Shown here: positions 9,452-19,405 of the stretch, piece after piece
How positions within the stretch are numbered: the stretch's first letter is position 1
Layout of the letters: the number at the start of each line of letters is the position of its first letter
Assembly: GCA_910592005.1 (NCBI GenBank)
Contig: CAJVPP010000931.1
Span: forward strand, 1-24,478
DNA from: Funneliformis mosseae
Taxonomy: Eukaryota; Glomeromycota; Glomeromycetes; Glomerales; Glomeraceae
Reading direction: 5' to 3'
DNA length: 24,478 bases
Notes under the pieces: model-generated
Database searches by the model: none
What the model was told of the DNA's origin: nothing
The model's input: the letters and a program-made list of their open reading frames with translations, nothing else
Translations under genes and position numbers: made by a program

Positions 9452-11972
9452 ATGCAATCCGTAATTAATTCTACTCCAGAGGTTGTCGCTGGTGCTACAG
9501 AAGTTGCCATAGGTTTAAGTTCATTAGATACTACAAAAGCTACTCTTGTGGCTGTAGGGACCGTTGGAGAAGCCATTAAACCGTTTATACCATTAATTGC
9601 GGCTGTTACAACAATAATTGGAGAAGTTATTAAAATTTATGAAAATGTTGAATATAACAAAAAAATTTGTAATGCTTTGATGGATAGAGTTCAAATAGCT
9701 GATGGTGCTATTAAAATTTTAAATAGAAGGAAACAAGAAAATGAAAAAAATTTTCGTAATGAAGATTATTATAAAGCTTTTGTAAAATTTACTGATGTCA
9801 TGACAAGAATTAAAGATTTTATTAAGGATGTCTCCCAACTACAGGGTTACAGAAAATACATACATTCCGGTTCTATTAAAGATAAGTTTAATAACTTAGT
9901 TAACGATTTTGAGATCGTTATGAAAGATTTGAATTTCACTATGACAATTGTCAATGAAGAACAGCGTAAAATTGACCAGCAAGCTCTTTCTGAAGATATA
10001 GCCGAAATGACCAGGGTAAGTTATTATATAACATTTGTAACAAAGCTTTACTTTTTATTTTTGCCTTTAAAAAAAAAAACTCAGATAATTTATTATTAAT
10101 CTTTTTTTTATTCTTTCTTTCTTTTTTTTTAATATAGTTCTTGGAAAGGATTGAAGGTGGTATTACTACTGGTAATAACCAAATTAATACAGTTCTCCAA
10201 GAAGTCATATTAATTAAGAATCAAATAGATAGCATTCATGACATTAAAAAAAGTAATCTACCGATACCTGAGTCTATTAAAGCAAACAAAATAGAACCAA
10301 ATGAGCTTACTGAACCCCTTGGAGGGAAGGCATCTGATCGTCGTGGGAAAGAGGAACCTTATACTTTAAGGAAATGCTTAAAGCAGAGTATAGACGTCGC
10401 TTGTATTCCAACTACATTACAAGATGATAATTCCCAGAAAGCTCAAAGGGTTCAAGCTCAACTAACTATTTTAGGAAAACTTCGAGATTCTCCCAACATT
10501 TTGAAATTTTATGGACTCTCTTATGTCGATAATCGCCTGGTCAAGGTATTTGAATGGGCCGAACATGGAAATCTACGTGAAGTTTATAATGCATTTGATA
10601 TCTCTTGGACTGCAAAGGTAAAATTAAGATCTTTTAATTAATTTTTCTTTTTTTTTTAGTTTTAACATTTTAACATTATTCTTAAGGTGAATATTGCTCT
10701 TGATATTTGTCGTGGTATCACTTTTTTACATTCCTGTTCCATCCTTCATCACGATATCCGTTGTGCAAACATTATGATGACTGCGCGTTTGGAACCTAAA
10801 ATTACAAATTTTGAATATGCACGTCTTACGACCGATAGTACCTCTAATCTTACTAATATAACTGAAATTGTGCATTGGCTTGCTCCCGAGAAATTGAGAA
10901 ACGCTAATAATCAGTTATATAACATGAAATGCGAAGTTTTCAGGTTAGAATATTACAATTATTTATTTCTAATTGTTATTAGGTTAAAATTATTAACCTT
11001 TTTTTTTAAAAAAAATAAAAGTTTTGGCATGCTTCTTTGGGAATTGGCATTTGAAAAGATTCCCTACGAACGTTGGGACATGGCTAAAATAAAAGAATAT
11101 GTTTTGTCTAACAAACGAGAAAAGATTACATTTGGTAAAGAAAATCCTGATATTCAAAACCTCCAAAAAAGTTATGCGAAAATTATCGTTTCCGGTAAGA
11201 GATCAATATATAATATATATATAAATATATTTTGTAAAATGAATCTATATAAATTTTTTGACCTCAATTAGCTTGGCAAGATGATCCACAAATTCGAGCT
11301 TCATTACAGCAGATTTTCTTGGAATTACATGACTTGTATACAAAATATTGCGCTGCGGGGTACAATGCTTCGCCTGCTCTTAAACCCGATAAAACTTTAG
11401 ATTTGGATGGAACTAGAGCGATTTCGGTTAGTGATGTAGGAGGGTTAGATTTGCCAGATCTGGATATGGAATTCTCTATTGATGCAATACAAGAAATCAT
11501 ACCACTTGAAGATGGTATTGCAGCTCACAAGAGAAAAGAAACGAATGTAGCATGGGAATGTTTTAATGCACACGCAGATTTAGGTAATACAACAGCCAAG
11601 TATTGGAAAGGATATTATTTATGGGAAGGTTATGCTGGTCAAAAAGATCGGGTTGAAGCATCAAAATTATTTAAAGCAGCAGCTGATGACGGATTGGCAG
11701 ATGCGCAGTTACGATATGCATTTAGTTTAGTTGGAAATCCTGGAACTAAATTTAATAAGAACGTATTTATTGAATATCTTACGAAAGCTGCAGATAATAA
11801 TAATAGTACGGCTCAATTTAATCTAGGCGATTTATATATTCATGGTAAATTGGGTGTATCCAAAGATGAACTATTGGGCAAGAAATATTTAAAGCTAGCT
11901 GCACTATCTAGTCAGCCTAAAGCTATTGAAATCTTACAAAAACTGAACATTAATATTTATAATGATGATTAG
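9452..11972 (+). CDS. MLKL-like N-domain / pseudokinase / Sel1-repeat protein, five exons
   Basis: Exons 9452-10015, 10138-10617, 10687-10943, 11022-11194 and 11272-11972 join in frame to 724 codons ending in TAG. Residues about 1-220 are a predicted helical bundle (ALMDRVQIADGAI, NEEQRKIDQQALSEDIAEM) of the MLKL N-terminal type that precedes many Rhizophagus kinases. Residues about 240-512 are a tyrosine-kinase-like fold lacking key residues: the beta3 Lys is Ile278 (VACI), the alphaC Glu is probably Gln296, HRD reads HHD (369-371) with Asn376 kept, DFG reads NFE (389-391). APE (414-416), SFGMLLWEL (434-442) and the C-lobe WQDDP (493-497) remain. Residues about 583-712 hold about three Sel1-like repeats (ASKLFKAAADDGLADAQLRY). 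The start has an A at -3 and matches the family's N-terminus. Inferred role: a signalling or regulated membrane/cell-death protein. The open frame and clean splice junctions argue that it is functional. Confidence 0.92.
10016..10137 (+). other. Intron 1 of the pseudokinase gene (122 bp)
   Basis: GTAAG donor at 10016, TATAG acceptor ending at 10137, after a long polypyrimidine tract. Phase 0, between Arg188 and Phe189. It lies near the end of the MLKL-like helical region. Confidence 0.88.
10618..10686 (+). other. Intron 2 of the pseudokinase gene (69 bp)
   Basis: GTAAAA donor at 10618, TTAAG acceptor ending at 10686. Phase 0. Joining restores the kinase helix reading SWTAKVNIALDICRG without a gap. 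Confidence 0.88.
10944..11021 (+). other. Intron 3 of the pseudokinase gene (78 bp)
   Basis: GTTAGA donor at 10944, AAAAG acceptor ending at 11021. Phase 2. Splicing rebuilds the Ser of the conserved kinase motif CEVFSFGMLLWEL. The acceptor follows an A-rich stretch (the T run is further upstream), which is weak; an alternative AG at 10981-10982 would not restore this motif. Confidence 0.85.
11195..11271 (+). other. Intron 4 of the pseudokinase gene (77 bp)
   Basis: GTAAGA donor at 11195, AATTAG acceptor ending at 11271. Phase 1. Splicing yields the conserved kinase C-lobe segment SAWQDDPQIRASL. Confidence 0.88.
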
Positions 11973-12973
11973 ATAAGTCAGAAATTTTCGTTTATTTTAA
12001 CTTAATTTATAGAAAAAATTTTTTTTTGTATTTTTTAATATTTATTTATATAATGTGTATATGATCAGTTTATGTAATATATTCATTATAAACAAATTAT
12101 TTTAATATTTAAATATAAATAAAAAAAATTTTTTTTTAATCAAAGATTTGGCAATTTAATATTAATATATTACAATGATACAGATCTTAGCAAAATAATG
12201 GTGATTAGTTTTTTTTAATATCATAATTGAAAATGATAATAAATTATAAAAATAAATTTTTTTTATATTTTAAAAAAGATAAAAGATTTATATATTTTAT
12301 TATTTAATTAATATTTGATAAATCTTTCTTTTGCGTTAATATACACTATTTTTAAAAGTATCTAACCAGTTAAAATAAAATTTTATTTATTAAGAATTTT
12401 TAAAATAATAAATATTTAGTATTTCAATTCTATATGATATGCTTTTTATAAGTTTAGTATAAGTTTCAAATAAAATTTTTATTATTTTTCTTGTAATATT
12501 TCCTAAGTTTACAAAGATTTTTTAGATTTATAGAATGTTTACTACACCTTCATTTAAGTTTATTCTATAAATACTAAGGTTTAGAAATTAAAAAAGCTAA
12601 TTAAAAAGTACTTTAACCTATTTTTTAATTTTTAAAAATATAAAATCAGAAAAGTTTATATTTTTGTTTATTAAAACTGATCTATGTATTATTATATAAA
12701 TATAAATATATAAACATAAATGTTAAAATCAGAGATTTATTTAAAAGATTTTAGTTAATACATTTGAATTTAAAAAATTTAAAAAGAGCTTAATTAAAAA
12801 TTTTTTTAAAGGTAATATATATTTTAATTTTATCTTATATATTATTTATATTAATAATTAACATATATTTAATTTACTTTTAATTTGATAGTTTAAAATA
12901 ATGTATAAAATTTAAACTAAAAGTTATGTATACAAATTTACTAAAAATAGAAAATTAATGCATATATTACATA
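11973..12973. other. 3' flank of the gene, AT-rich, no gene seen
   Basis: No reading frame or RNA gene was seen. An AATAAA hexamer at 12118-12123 could serve as a polyadenylation signal for the upstream gene, but such hexamers are common in DNA this AT-rich. Parts of 12700-12960 look loosely inverted relative to 16440-16700 on the other side of the hAT element. Confidence 0.45.
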
Positions 12974-12992
12974 CAGTATTGGTCACTGGACT
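12974..12992 (+). repeat. Left TIR of the hAT element
   Basis: 19 bases, CAGTATTGGTCACTGGACT, paired with the reverse complement of 16396-16414 with two transitions. Confidence 0.85.
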
Positions 12993-13151
12993 GGACTGTT
13001 TCAGTGGAATAATATTAGACTGAACCGTCCAATCTAGTGGACTTTAGTTAATTAGAACTGGACTGATATATAAAATTTAGCCAATCAAAATTAAATACAT
13101 TTTAAATAAAAAATTTTTTTTAATATTATTATACATCTGTATGCTTTTAAT

Positions 13152-15753
13152 ATGAGAAAGCATTAACTAACAATTTATATTCAAGTTTTTAATGAAAAAA
13201 CAAATACTTGTAACAAATTTGCTTTATGTAAAGTATGTATCGATAAAGTTTCTCGTAAATATGCTTATAGTAATAAAATAGTTAACACAAAAAAATGTGT
13301 TAAAAGTCATTTATCTAAGTACGAAAATTTTTTTACTATATATGAAAAGGAAAAAGGTTTAGAAATTCTTCAGAATACTGATAGTGAAACAACTAAAGCT
13401 CAAAATATTTCAAGCAAAAAACGTAGTAGAACTTTTTTTGAAAATGATAACTTTATTATAAAATTAAGTGAAGATAAATGTGATTCAGATAATGAAAGTG
13501 TTATGACATTCAATTCTAATGTTACCAGTAGACTTATACTTCTAATACTACTTTATCAAATAAAATGAGAATTACAGGACCTCTTGATAACTTTGCAATA
13601 TGAAAATTATCTACAAATCAAGAATGAAAATGGTAATATTTAGTACTTAAAGTTACTATTTCAAATGGATGGAGTTTTCGTTAGGTTAAAAATAAAGATT
13701 CTCAGAAAATGTTTCAATTTCTTAATCCAATACTAAAGCTTTCACATAGAAAATGATTAGGAGGAAAAATTTTAGAAAATGCAAGCAAAGATATAATTAA
13801 ATCAATTGAAAAAAAGGCACAGGCTGATTTAATTGATGTAACATTAACTATCGACAGATGGACAAATGTAGTAAATCAAAATTTAATAGGTAGTGTATTA
13901 TTACATCTAAAGGTGAAGTTCTTGTATGGAAAGCATATGATATAAGTATTGAGTGAAGCAGAACAGAAGAAGTAAAGAAAAAAATTAAATTTTTAACTAA
14001 AAATATTTAAGATGCGGGTATTAAAGTAGTAGCAGTTATTATAGATAGTGCATCACAGTATGCTAGTGTGCAGTATGTAATATGTTAATAAAATTATTTA
14101 AATTTTATTTTTTTAAAATTTTTATATTAATTTTTTAATTAAATATTTTATTAGACGCATTCTTCAAATTATTAACCCAAATATTATATATCTCCTATAT
14201 TTTGCATATCAAGTCAATTTATGTGTAGGGGATATCTTTAAATCTGATACTAGTCTTGTAGCAGTGGCAAAAAATGCTAATAAAATTGCAACTTATTTTA
14301 CTTCAAAATTGCATACTTATTTTATTGAAAGTTACGAGATAAATAAATGGAACAATATCAAAAATTTGTTAATTTAATTCTACCTAGTGATACTAGATAG
14401 AATAGTTATTTTTATTATTTTGCGAGTATTATTAATACAAAAGAAGCACTAAAGATAACATTTATTTTTCAATATTTACAAATTTATTAATTTATTTTAT
14501 TTATCATTATTTATTATTTAAAAGATATTAGTTGCTAAATACGAGCCATCTGATGATTCAGATGCTTCCACTTCAAGAAAAAATAGAAATAATGAACTTA
14601 AACATTCTGTAAATATATATTGACCAATTAATGATGATAATTTTTAACGATCAGTTTGTAATCTTAAATATATGCTTTTGCCTCTTTGTGGATGTCTAAA
14701 TATACTTTAGTGAGATAAGGCTTATTTATTTGAAGTTCTTTATTCACTTGGATATTTTTATAAGCTTTTTAATAATTATAATAATGATACATTATCTAAT
14801 TGAATATGCATTCGCCTTGAAAATCACTGGAAAACATGGGAACGACCTTTGTTGATCCTTTTATTTATTCTTCATCCTGATTATCGAATTAACAAATTTA
14901 ATACAGAACTTCCTAATATGAATTGGGTTGATGTAGGATAATGAGTAATATATTATTATTATATATGGATACAAAAAGAGCTAGCAAGTATTTTACGTGA
15001 ATTTGATTTATATCAAAATAAATATTATCCTTTTAATGATACAATATGGAAACAATAGAAAGGAGATGTATTACAGTATTGGATTTGGTGTTCTGAAAAA
15101 ATAAAAGAACTTGGATTTATTGTAAAAAGAATTTTTAGAATTGCGGTTAATGTTATATCAGTTAAAAGATTATGGTCTACGATGGGATTTTTTCATTCTG
15201 CACGAAGAAATCGCTTAAATGTAAGTTAATTTAATATCATTATTGAATAATTTTATATGAATTAATGATAATTTTTTAATTAGCATAAAAAAGTACTTTC
15301 AATAGCTCAAATTCGTGATGTAATTAATCAAGCACACAGAAATCAAGAACTCAAAACAATAAAAAATATGTATCATTCTAATTCAGTAAGAAATATTGAT
15401 AATGAAAAAAATAATAATGATAAAAGTAATGAAAATAAAAATCAACAAGATAATGAATCAATTGAAGTGGATTCTGATTTAGATATAATTGAAGATAATG
15501 AACAGGTAATAAGAGGTGGAAATTGGGATACAATTTTAACTACATAGAATAAGATGTTAGATGCAGAAGAAAATGTAAAATGTCAAATGGAATATGAAGA
15601 TATGCTTGAAAATAATAATAATTTTAGTGATGACATAGCTTTAACTTATCTTTTTAACTGAACTCATCCTTAAAGAGATAATAATGCAAATGGGAGTTGG
15701 GTTAATTATTTAGTGTTGATTTAGATTCTCCTAAATACTGTGAAAAGCTTTAA
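13152..15753 (+). pseudogene. hAT-family transposase, decayed, with intron remnants
   Basis: The frame can be followed from an ATG at 13152 to a TAA at 15751-15753, with many stops and at least two frameshifts. A degraded BED-type zinc finger (CKVC then HLSKY) comes first. A conserved core follows with TIDRWTN (first catalytic Asp, codon 13853-13855) and VIIDSASQY (second Asp, codon 14044-14046). Near the end is the hAT dimerisation motif SVKRLWSTMGFFHSARRN. Three intron-like gaps fit: 14073-14154 and 15221-15283 with GT-AG ends, and about 14455-14531 whose donor now reads AT. Stops fall where the family has Trp, Gln or Arg, such as TAG at 14398-14400 in SDTR*NS. Acidic, Asn-rich C-terminus. 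Not functional. Confidence 0.88.
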
Positions 15754-16395
15754 TTATTTGTTTACACATAAATTCATAAAATAATAAAATGAATCTATAA
15801 TAAAATAAGCATTGTCAGCTCATGTAATATTAAAATTTTAAAATTAACCAAGAATCCAGGATTTATTATTTATTAATAAAAAAATTTTATATGTAAATCG
15901 TAATAATGTAAAAAAAGAGAAGATACATTAAAAAATAACATAAAAAATTTGTTTTATAATATTAGATATAATTCTACTCGAAAAATAAATCATAATTTTC
16001 GTCTTGGTTAGTTTTTATGATATTTATAACTTTATGCTGTAATTTTGTTAATTTTGTCATTTTAATTTTTTTTATTTATATTTATTTTTCTGATTATTAT
16101 TTTACATAGTTTTAATTAATTAGCGTTTTAGTGATTAGCATTTATTTGAGTTAAACATAAATTTAAAAGGTTACCTGATCAGGTGATGTGAACTAAAAAT
16201 ACTAGAAAATTTTATATTTTATTAGACTGAACTGGACTGGACCGGTCCACTGGACTTAATGTTATAGTCCAATTTTCTAAGTGGACTAGTCTAATTAATC
16301 AACTAAAATTATATGTAACATATTGGAACTGGACTGAAACTGGACTTATAGTATTGGGCTAGTCCAGTCCAGTTATGTTTTTTTGAACTGGACTT

Positions 16396-16414
16396 AGTCC
16401 AGTGATCAACACTG
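16396..16414 (-). repeat. Right TIR of the hAT element
   Basis: 19 bases whose reverse complement reads CAGTGTTGATCACTGGACT; pairs with 12974-12992. Confidence 0.85.
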
Positions 16415-17033
16415 ATTATATTTTTATAAATAATTTATTTATTTTTAATAATTATTTAAGTATGTATGCAACAAAAATTTAATATGTATATTATACACAT
16501 AAATTTTACACACTAAGTTTAAATGATATCTTTTTTTAAAAATATATATCTCTTAAACTATAAAATTTTATAAGCAATTTTACTTGCTTATTTATTATAA
16601 ATTTTCTTCTGATTTATTTTTATGAAAAATTAAAATTTTTAAAAAATTTTTTTAAATTAATTTTATAAATATATAATATTATAATAATTTTTATTTTTTA
16701 ATTATATAATAAATAATTTAAGGTTACTTATAAGCTAAAAATTTTATATTAAAAAATTTATCATTGATCTTTAACAATTTTATTAACTTTTACTTTTAAT
16801 AATATTAATTATAATAAAATATTATAAAATTTAATATTACATTTTTGTAATTTACTAAAAAAATTTTATGATTTTTATTAATAATAAAGTAATTTAATTA
16901 ATTTATAAATATATAAATTTTAAAGAAAAATTTAAAAAATTATTTATAATAAATATTTTAAAACTTAATTTTAAAATTAAATTATTTAAAAAATCTTCTT
17001 AATAAACTAAATTTTTTTAAAAAAGTTATAAAA
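16415..17033. other. AT-rich non-coding stretch
   Basis: No gene was seen; the sequence is extremely AT-rich. Some segments (TATACACATAAATTTTA, AAGTTTAAAT, TTAAACTAT) recur in the same order on the opposite strand at 12880-12950, suggesting an older inverted repeat that the hAT element interrupted. Confidence 0.45.
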
Positions 17034-17198
17034 TATATGGGGGTGGTCAATAGAAAAGAGGAAAATCTACAAAGTTTGAGTAATTTTAATTATTAAGCTA
17101 GTTTTGTTCACATGACTATGATCAGCAGAGTAAACCAATAAAAAATTTTTTGACTAAAAAGTGGATTTCCCCCTTTTCTACTGACCACCCTCCATATA
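17034..17198. mobile_element. MITE, 165 bp, with about 37-bp TIRs
   Basis: The left end (17034-17071) begins TATATGGGGGTGGTCAATAG. The right end as reverse complement begins TATATGGAGGGTGGTCAGTA. The two continue as near-identical GAAAAGNGGNAAATCNAC. They differ by one inserted base and a few transitions. The outermost TA or TATA may be the target duplication. The interior (about 90 bp) has no coding capacity. The G-rich ends stand out from the surrounding AT-rich DNA. Confidence 0.82.
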
Positions 17199-17352
17199 CT
17201 AAGTTATATAATTTATATTATTAAATTAAAATTTTATATTTTATTAAAAAATTAATACTTTTTTATATTACAGATAAATTTGCCTAAGGGATAATATTTA
17301 TATAATAAAATTATTTTAAAGAAAATTAAATATCTATTATTAATGAGGTTTA

Positions 17353-17425
17353 CAGTCACACCTCGATATAACAAAGTTATCAATTTAGTCAATTAGAACT
17401 TCATTATAAGAATCTTCGTTATAGT
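17353..17425 (+). repeat. pogo-type terminal sequence
   Basis: After a TA at 17351-17352 the sequence reads CAGTCACACCTCGATATAAC, continuing with GTTATCAATTTAGTCAATTAG and CGTTATAG. This is the form of pogo/Tigger ends (CAGTC.., GATATAACNAA repeats). The end of the window, read as reverse complement from 24368, has a related order (CAATCGACTCATATAAC, then TTATCAAATTAAAGTCA). The two may be the ends of one element now swollen by insertions; alternatively this is the end of a separate broken MITE. Confidence 0.55.
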
Positions 17426-17583
17426 AGATAATTACTGATTTTATTATACAAATATAATTTTACAATGATATAATTTTTTCAGAAATATTTTCACGTTATT
17501 TTGTAAATTCTAGTTATTTTATTTTAATATGCAATCTGTTAATTATTGTATAACAGTTTTATTAATTTATTTAATTTTTTTTA

Positions 17584-17958
17584 AAAAAAAATTTATTTTT
17601 TTAAAATAAAATAAAAATAAAATAAAAATGAAATAAAAAGAAAATTAAACAAGACAAAAAAATGAAATTAAGAAACTAAAATAAAGCTATAAAACAAAAT
17701 TAAGTGAACGAGATGAGATGAAAAACAAAATTAAACAAATGAAAAGAAACTATAAAACGAAATTAAAAAAATAAAACGAAATGAAAAAATGAAAAGAAAC
17801 TATAAATAAAATTAGAAAAATGAAACGAAATGAATAAATAGAATTAGAAAAATGAAATAAAATAAAAAAATGAAAAAAAATGAAATTAAACATATAATAT
17901 AAAAAGAAAAATGAATGATATAAAAAAAATGAAATTAAACGAACAATAAAAAAAAAAC
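17584..17958. repeat. Purine-rich, C-poor imperfect repeat tract
   Basis: About 375 bases on the plus strand built from AAATGAAA, ACGAAATGAA, ATAAAATT and GAAACTATAAA blocks. Longer near-duplicates such as GAAAAGAAACTATAAAACGA (about 17739) recur at about 17788. On the minus strand this gives a Phe/Ile/Leu-rich open frame, which is why the tail of the 17750-18037 frame is not protein evidence. Confidence 0.65.
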
Positions 17959-18257
17959 AGAAATTTTTATTACTTTGTAGACCTTGCATATACGTCTTGA
18001 TTTCATCATCTATTTCAATTTTACTTCGCAGGCTCATTACAGTTTTGCCTTGTGTTTCATATTATCTCATAATAGGCAAATTACGATTTTTCCTATAAGT
18101 GTATTTTAATTCTAAAAAAGTAAATATATTTAATATAAATCTAAAAAATCATTTAAACATTTTTAATTATTACCTGACTTATCCCAGAATCAAATCCTGA
18201 AGAGGTCATATAATCTTTTCATAGTATAGGTTTACTTTTCACCTTTTTTCACTTTAT
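17959..18257 (-). pseudogene. Possible two-exon gene remnant, unknown family
   Basis: On the minus strand a frame from about 18110 down to 17965 reads KYTYRKNRNLPIM, one stop, then YETQGKTVMSLRSKIEIDDE and IKTYMQGLQSNK. This protein-like sequence is unlike the surrounding A/T translation. Just upstream, TCAG|GTAATA near 18171 and TTTTTTAG near 18113 would splice a preceding segment (reading FWDKSEL across the junction) into the same frame; one more stop lies in that segment. The downstream part runs into the purine-rich repeat. No family is recognised. It could be a truncated host gene or part of an unidentified element. Confidence 0.35.
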
Positions 18258-18733
18258 TTTAATAATCGCAAAAATCTTATAAGATATTAATTATACTGTT
18301 AAGTTATATTTATCATTATATTATTATTTATTTATTTATTTACATTATAATCCTATACTAAATTTCTCCATTTTAACTCACATTGGCGAGTTGAATATGT
18401 TGTATTAAATTTTTAATTGATTTGTTAAGCTATACTTTTTCAGAATCCTATCTTAATGCCTTTATATCTTATATAGTACTCTTTATTTCTTCTCCTTCTT
18501 TTCTTGACTAATAAATCAATTTCATTATCCTCTTAAATAATTCTTGTAGTCATTTTTGTGTTTGTAAAAAAATATGATTTAATAAAGTAAATTAAAGTGA
18601 TTTAAAGGTTAATTAAAATTTTAAAGGTAAAAAATTATACAATGGTAAAAAATACTTCTCTTTATAAATAAATTTATCTATTGATTTGATATCTTGTGAA
18701 ATTTTTTACTTATGATTGAAATAATACAATCTT
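18258..18733. other. AT-rich non-coding stretch
   Basis: No gene, RNA gene or well-bounded repeat was seen. Confidence 0.5.
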
Positions 18734-18931
18734 GATTGAAATTCTGATTTGAATTAAAACAAAAAGTCAAAATAGTAATATAAGTATCATATTATAATTG
18801 TGCATCATATTATTTATAAAAAATTAGATCAATCCAAATATAATAAGCAAAACTCATAATTAAAATAATTCAAAAAGAACTCTTCATGATTGAAAATTCT
18901 GATTTGTATAAAAACAAAAGTCAAAATAATA
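18734..18931. repeat. Tandem duplication, second copy split by the 18932 element
   Basis: Copy 1 (18734-18840) contains GATTGAAATTCTGATTTG, ACAAAAAGTCAAAATA and then GCATCATATTATTTATAAAA plus AATTAGATCAATCCAAAT. Copy 2 starts at 18888 with the same GATTGAA...GTCAAAATAATA, is interrupted at 18931/18932, and resumes after the element at 22062-22105 with the same CATCATATTATTTATAAAA and TTAGATCAATCCAAA. The 13-base AGATCAATCCAAA also occurs at 5744-5756. Confidence 0.75.
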
Positions 18932-18958
18932 AGAGGCATGCTAGAAATCAGCTGATTT
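18932..18958 (+). repeat. Left TIR of the 3.13-kb element
   Basis: 27 bases identical to the reverse complement of 22035-22061. Contains the palindromes GCATGC and CAGCTG. Confidence 0.88.
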
Positions 18959-19405
18959 AAAAGAGAGGTAAAGGTCAGGTCTTTATATCAGATAGTTATA
19001 GTCACATGATATAATTAATATAAAATAATTAGTCAGTTCAATTTGGCTAAAATATTGGCAAAAATCACACAATTATGGTTAAAAATCCATCTGATTGGAT
19101 GAAATTTTGGCCAAACACTTATAATGTTAGTTAGAATTTACAATATAAACTACTAGTAATAAAAATTTAATGATTCTGACCGATCAACATGTAATCAGCA
19201 TAGTTAAATCTCATCTGATTAGACAAAATTTTTAGATTTACAACAGCCAGTGAAATTTTGCAGTTGCTTTAGACTTATTTAATTCTTATATTTTATTTTA
19301 TGACACAATGGATGGAACCACATATTATATGTAAGGATATTTTAGTGTCTACTATTATTATATCATTATATAAAACTAATATAAAAGCTAACTTTTTTCT
19401 TTTTT
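18959..19405. other. Non-coding 3' interior of the 3.13-kb element
   Basis: No reading frame was seen. Two loosely repeated segments (ATCCATCTGATTGGATGAAA near 19087 and ATCTCATCTGATTAGACAAA near 19207) suggest internal subterminal repeats. Confidence 0.5.

Larger units (their letters stand above)
12974..16414 (+). mobile_element. hAT transposon, full length, inactive (3.44 kb)
   Basis: Terminal inverted repeats of 19 bases (left 12974-12992, right 16396-16414) match at 17 positions and read CAGTRTTGRTCACTGGACT, the CAG start expected for hAT. The flanking 8-mers ATTACATA and ATTATATT agree at six of eight positions and could be the typical 8-bp target duplication, decayed; in AT-rich DNA this is weak on its own. 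CTGGAC/GTCCAG motifs are clustered within about 120 bases of the left end and 200 bases of the right end, as in hAT subterminal repeats. One plus-strand transposase remnant fills the centre. Confidence 0.88.

Noticed and set aside
9951..10208. 85-codon minus-strand open frame
   Set aside because: It is antisense to exon 1, intron 1 and exon 2 of the intact gene, with a low-complexity Lys-rich part from the intron.
11264..11500. 78-codon minus-strand open frame
   Set aside because: It is an antisense shadow of exon 5 of the intact gene.
17750..18037. 95-codon minus-strand frame as a gene
   Set aside because: Only the first 24 or so residues look like protein; the rest is the translated purine-rich repeat.
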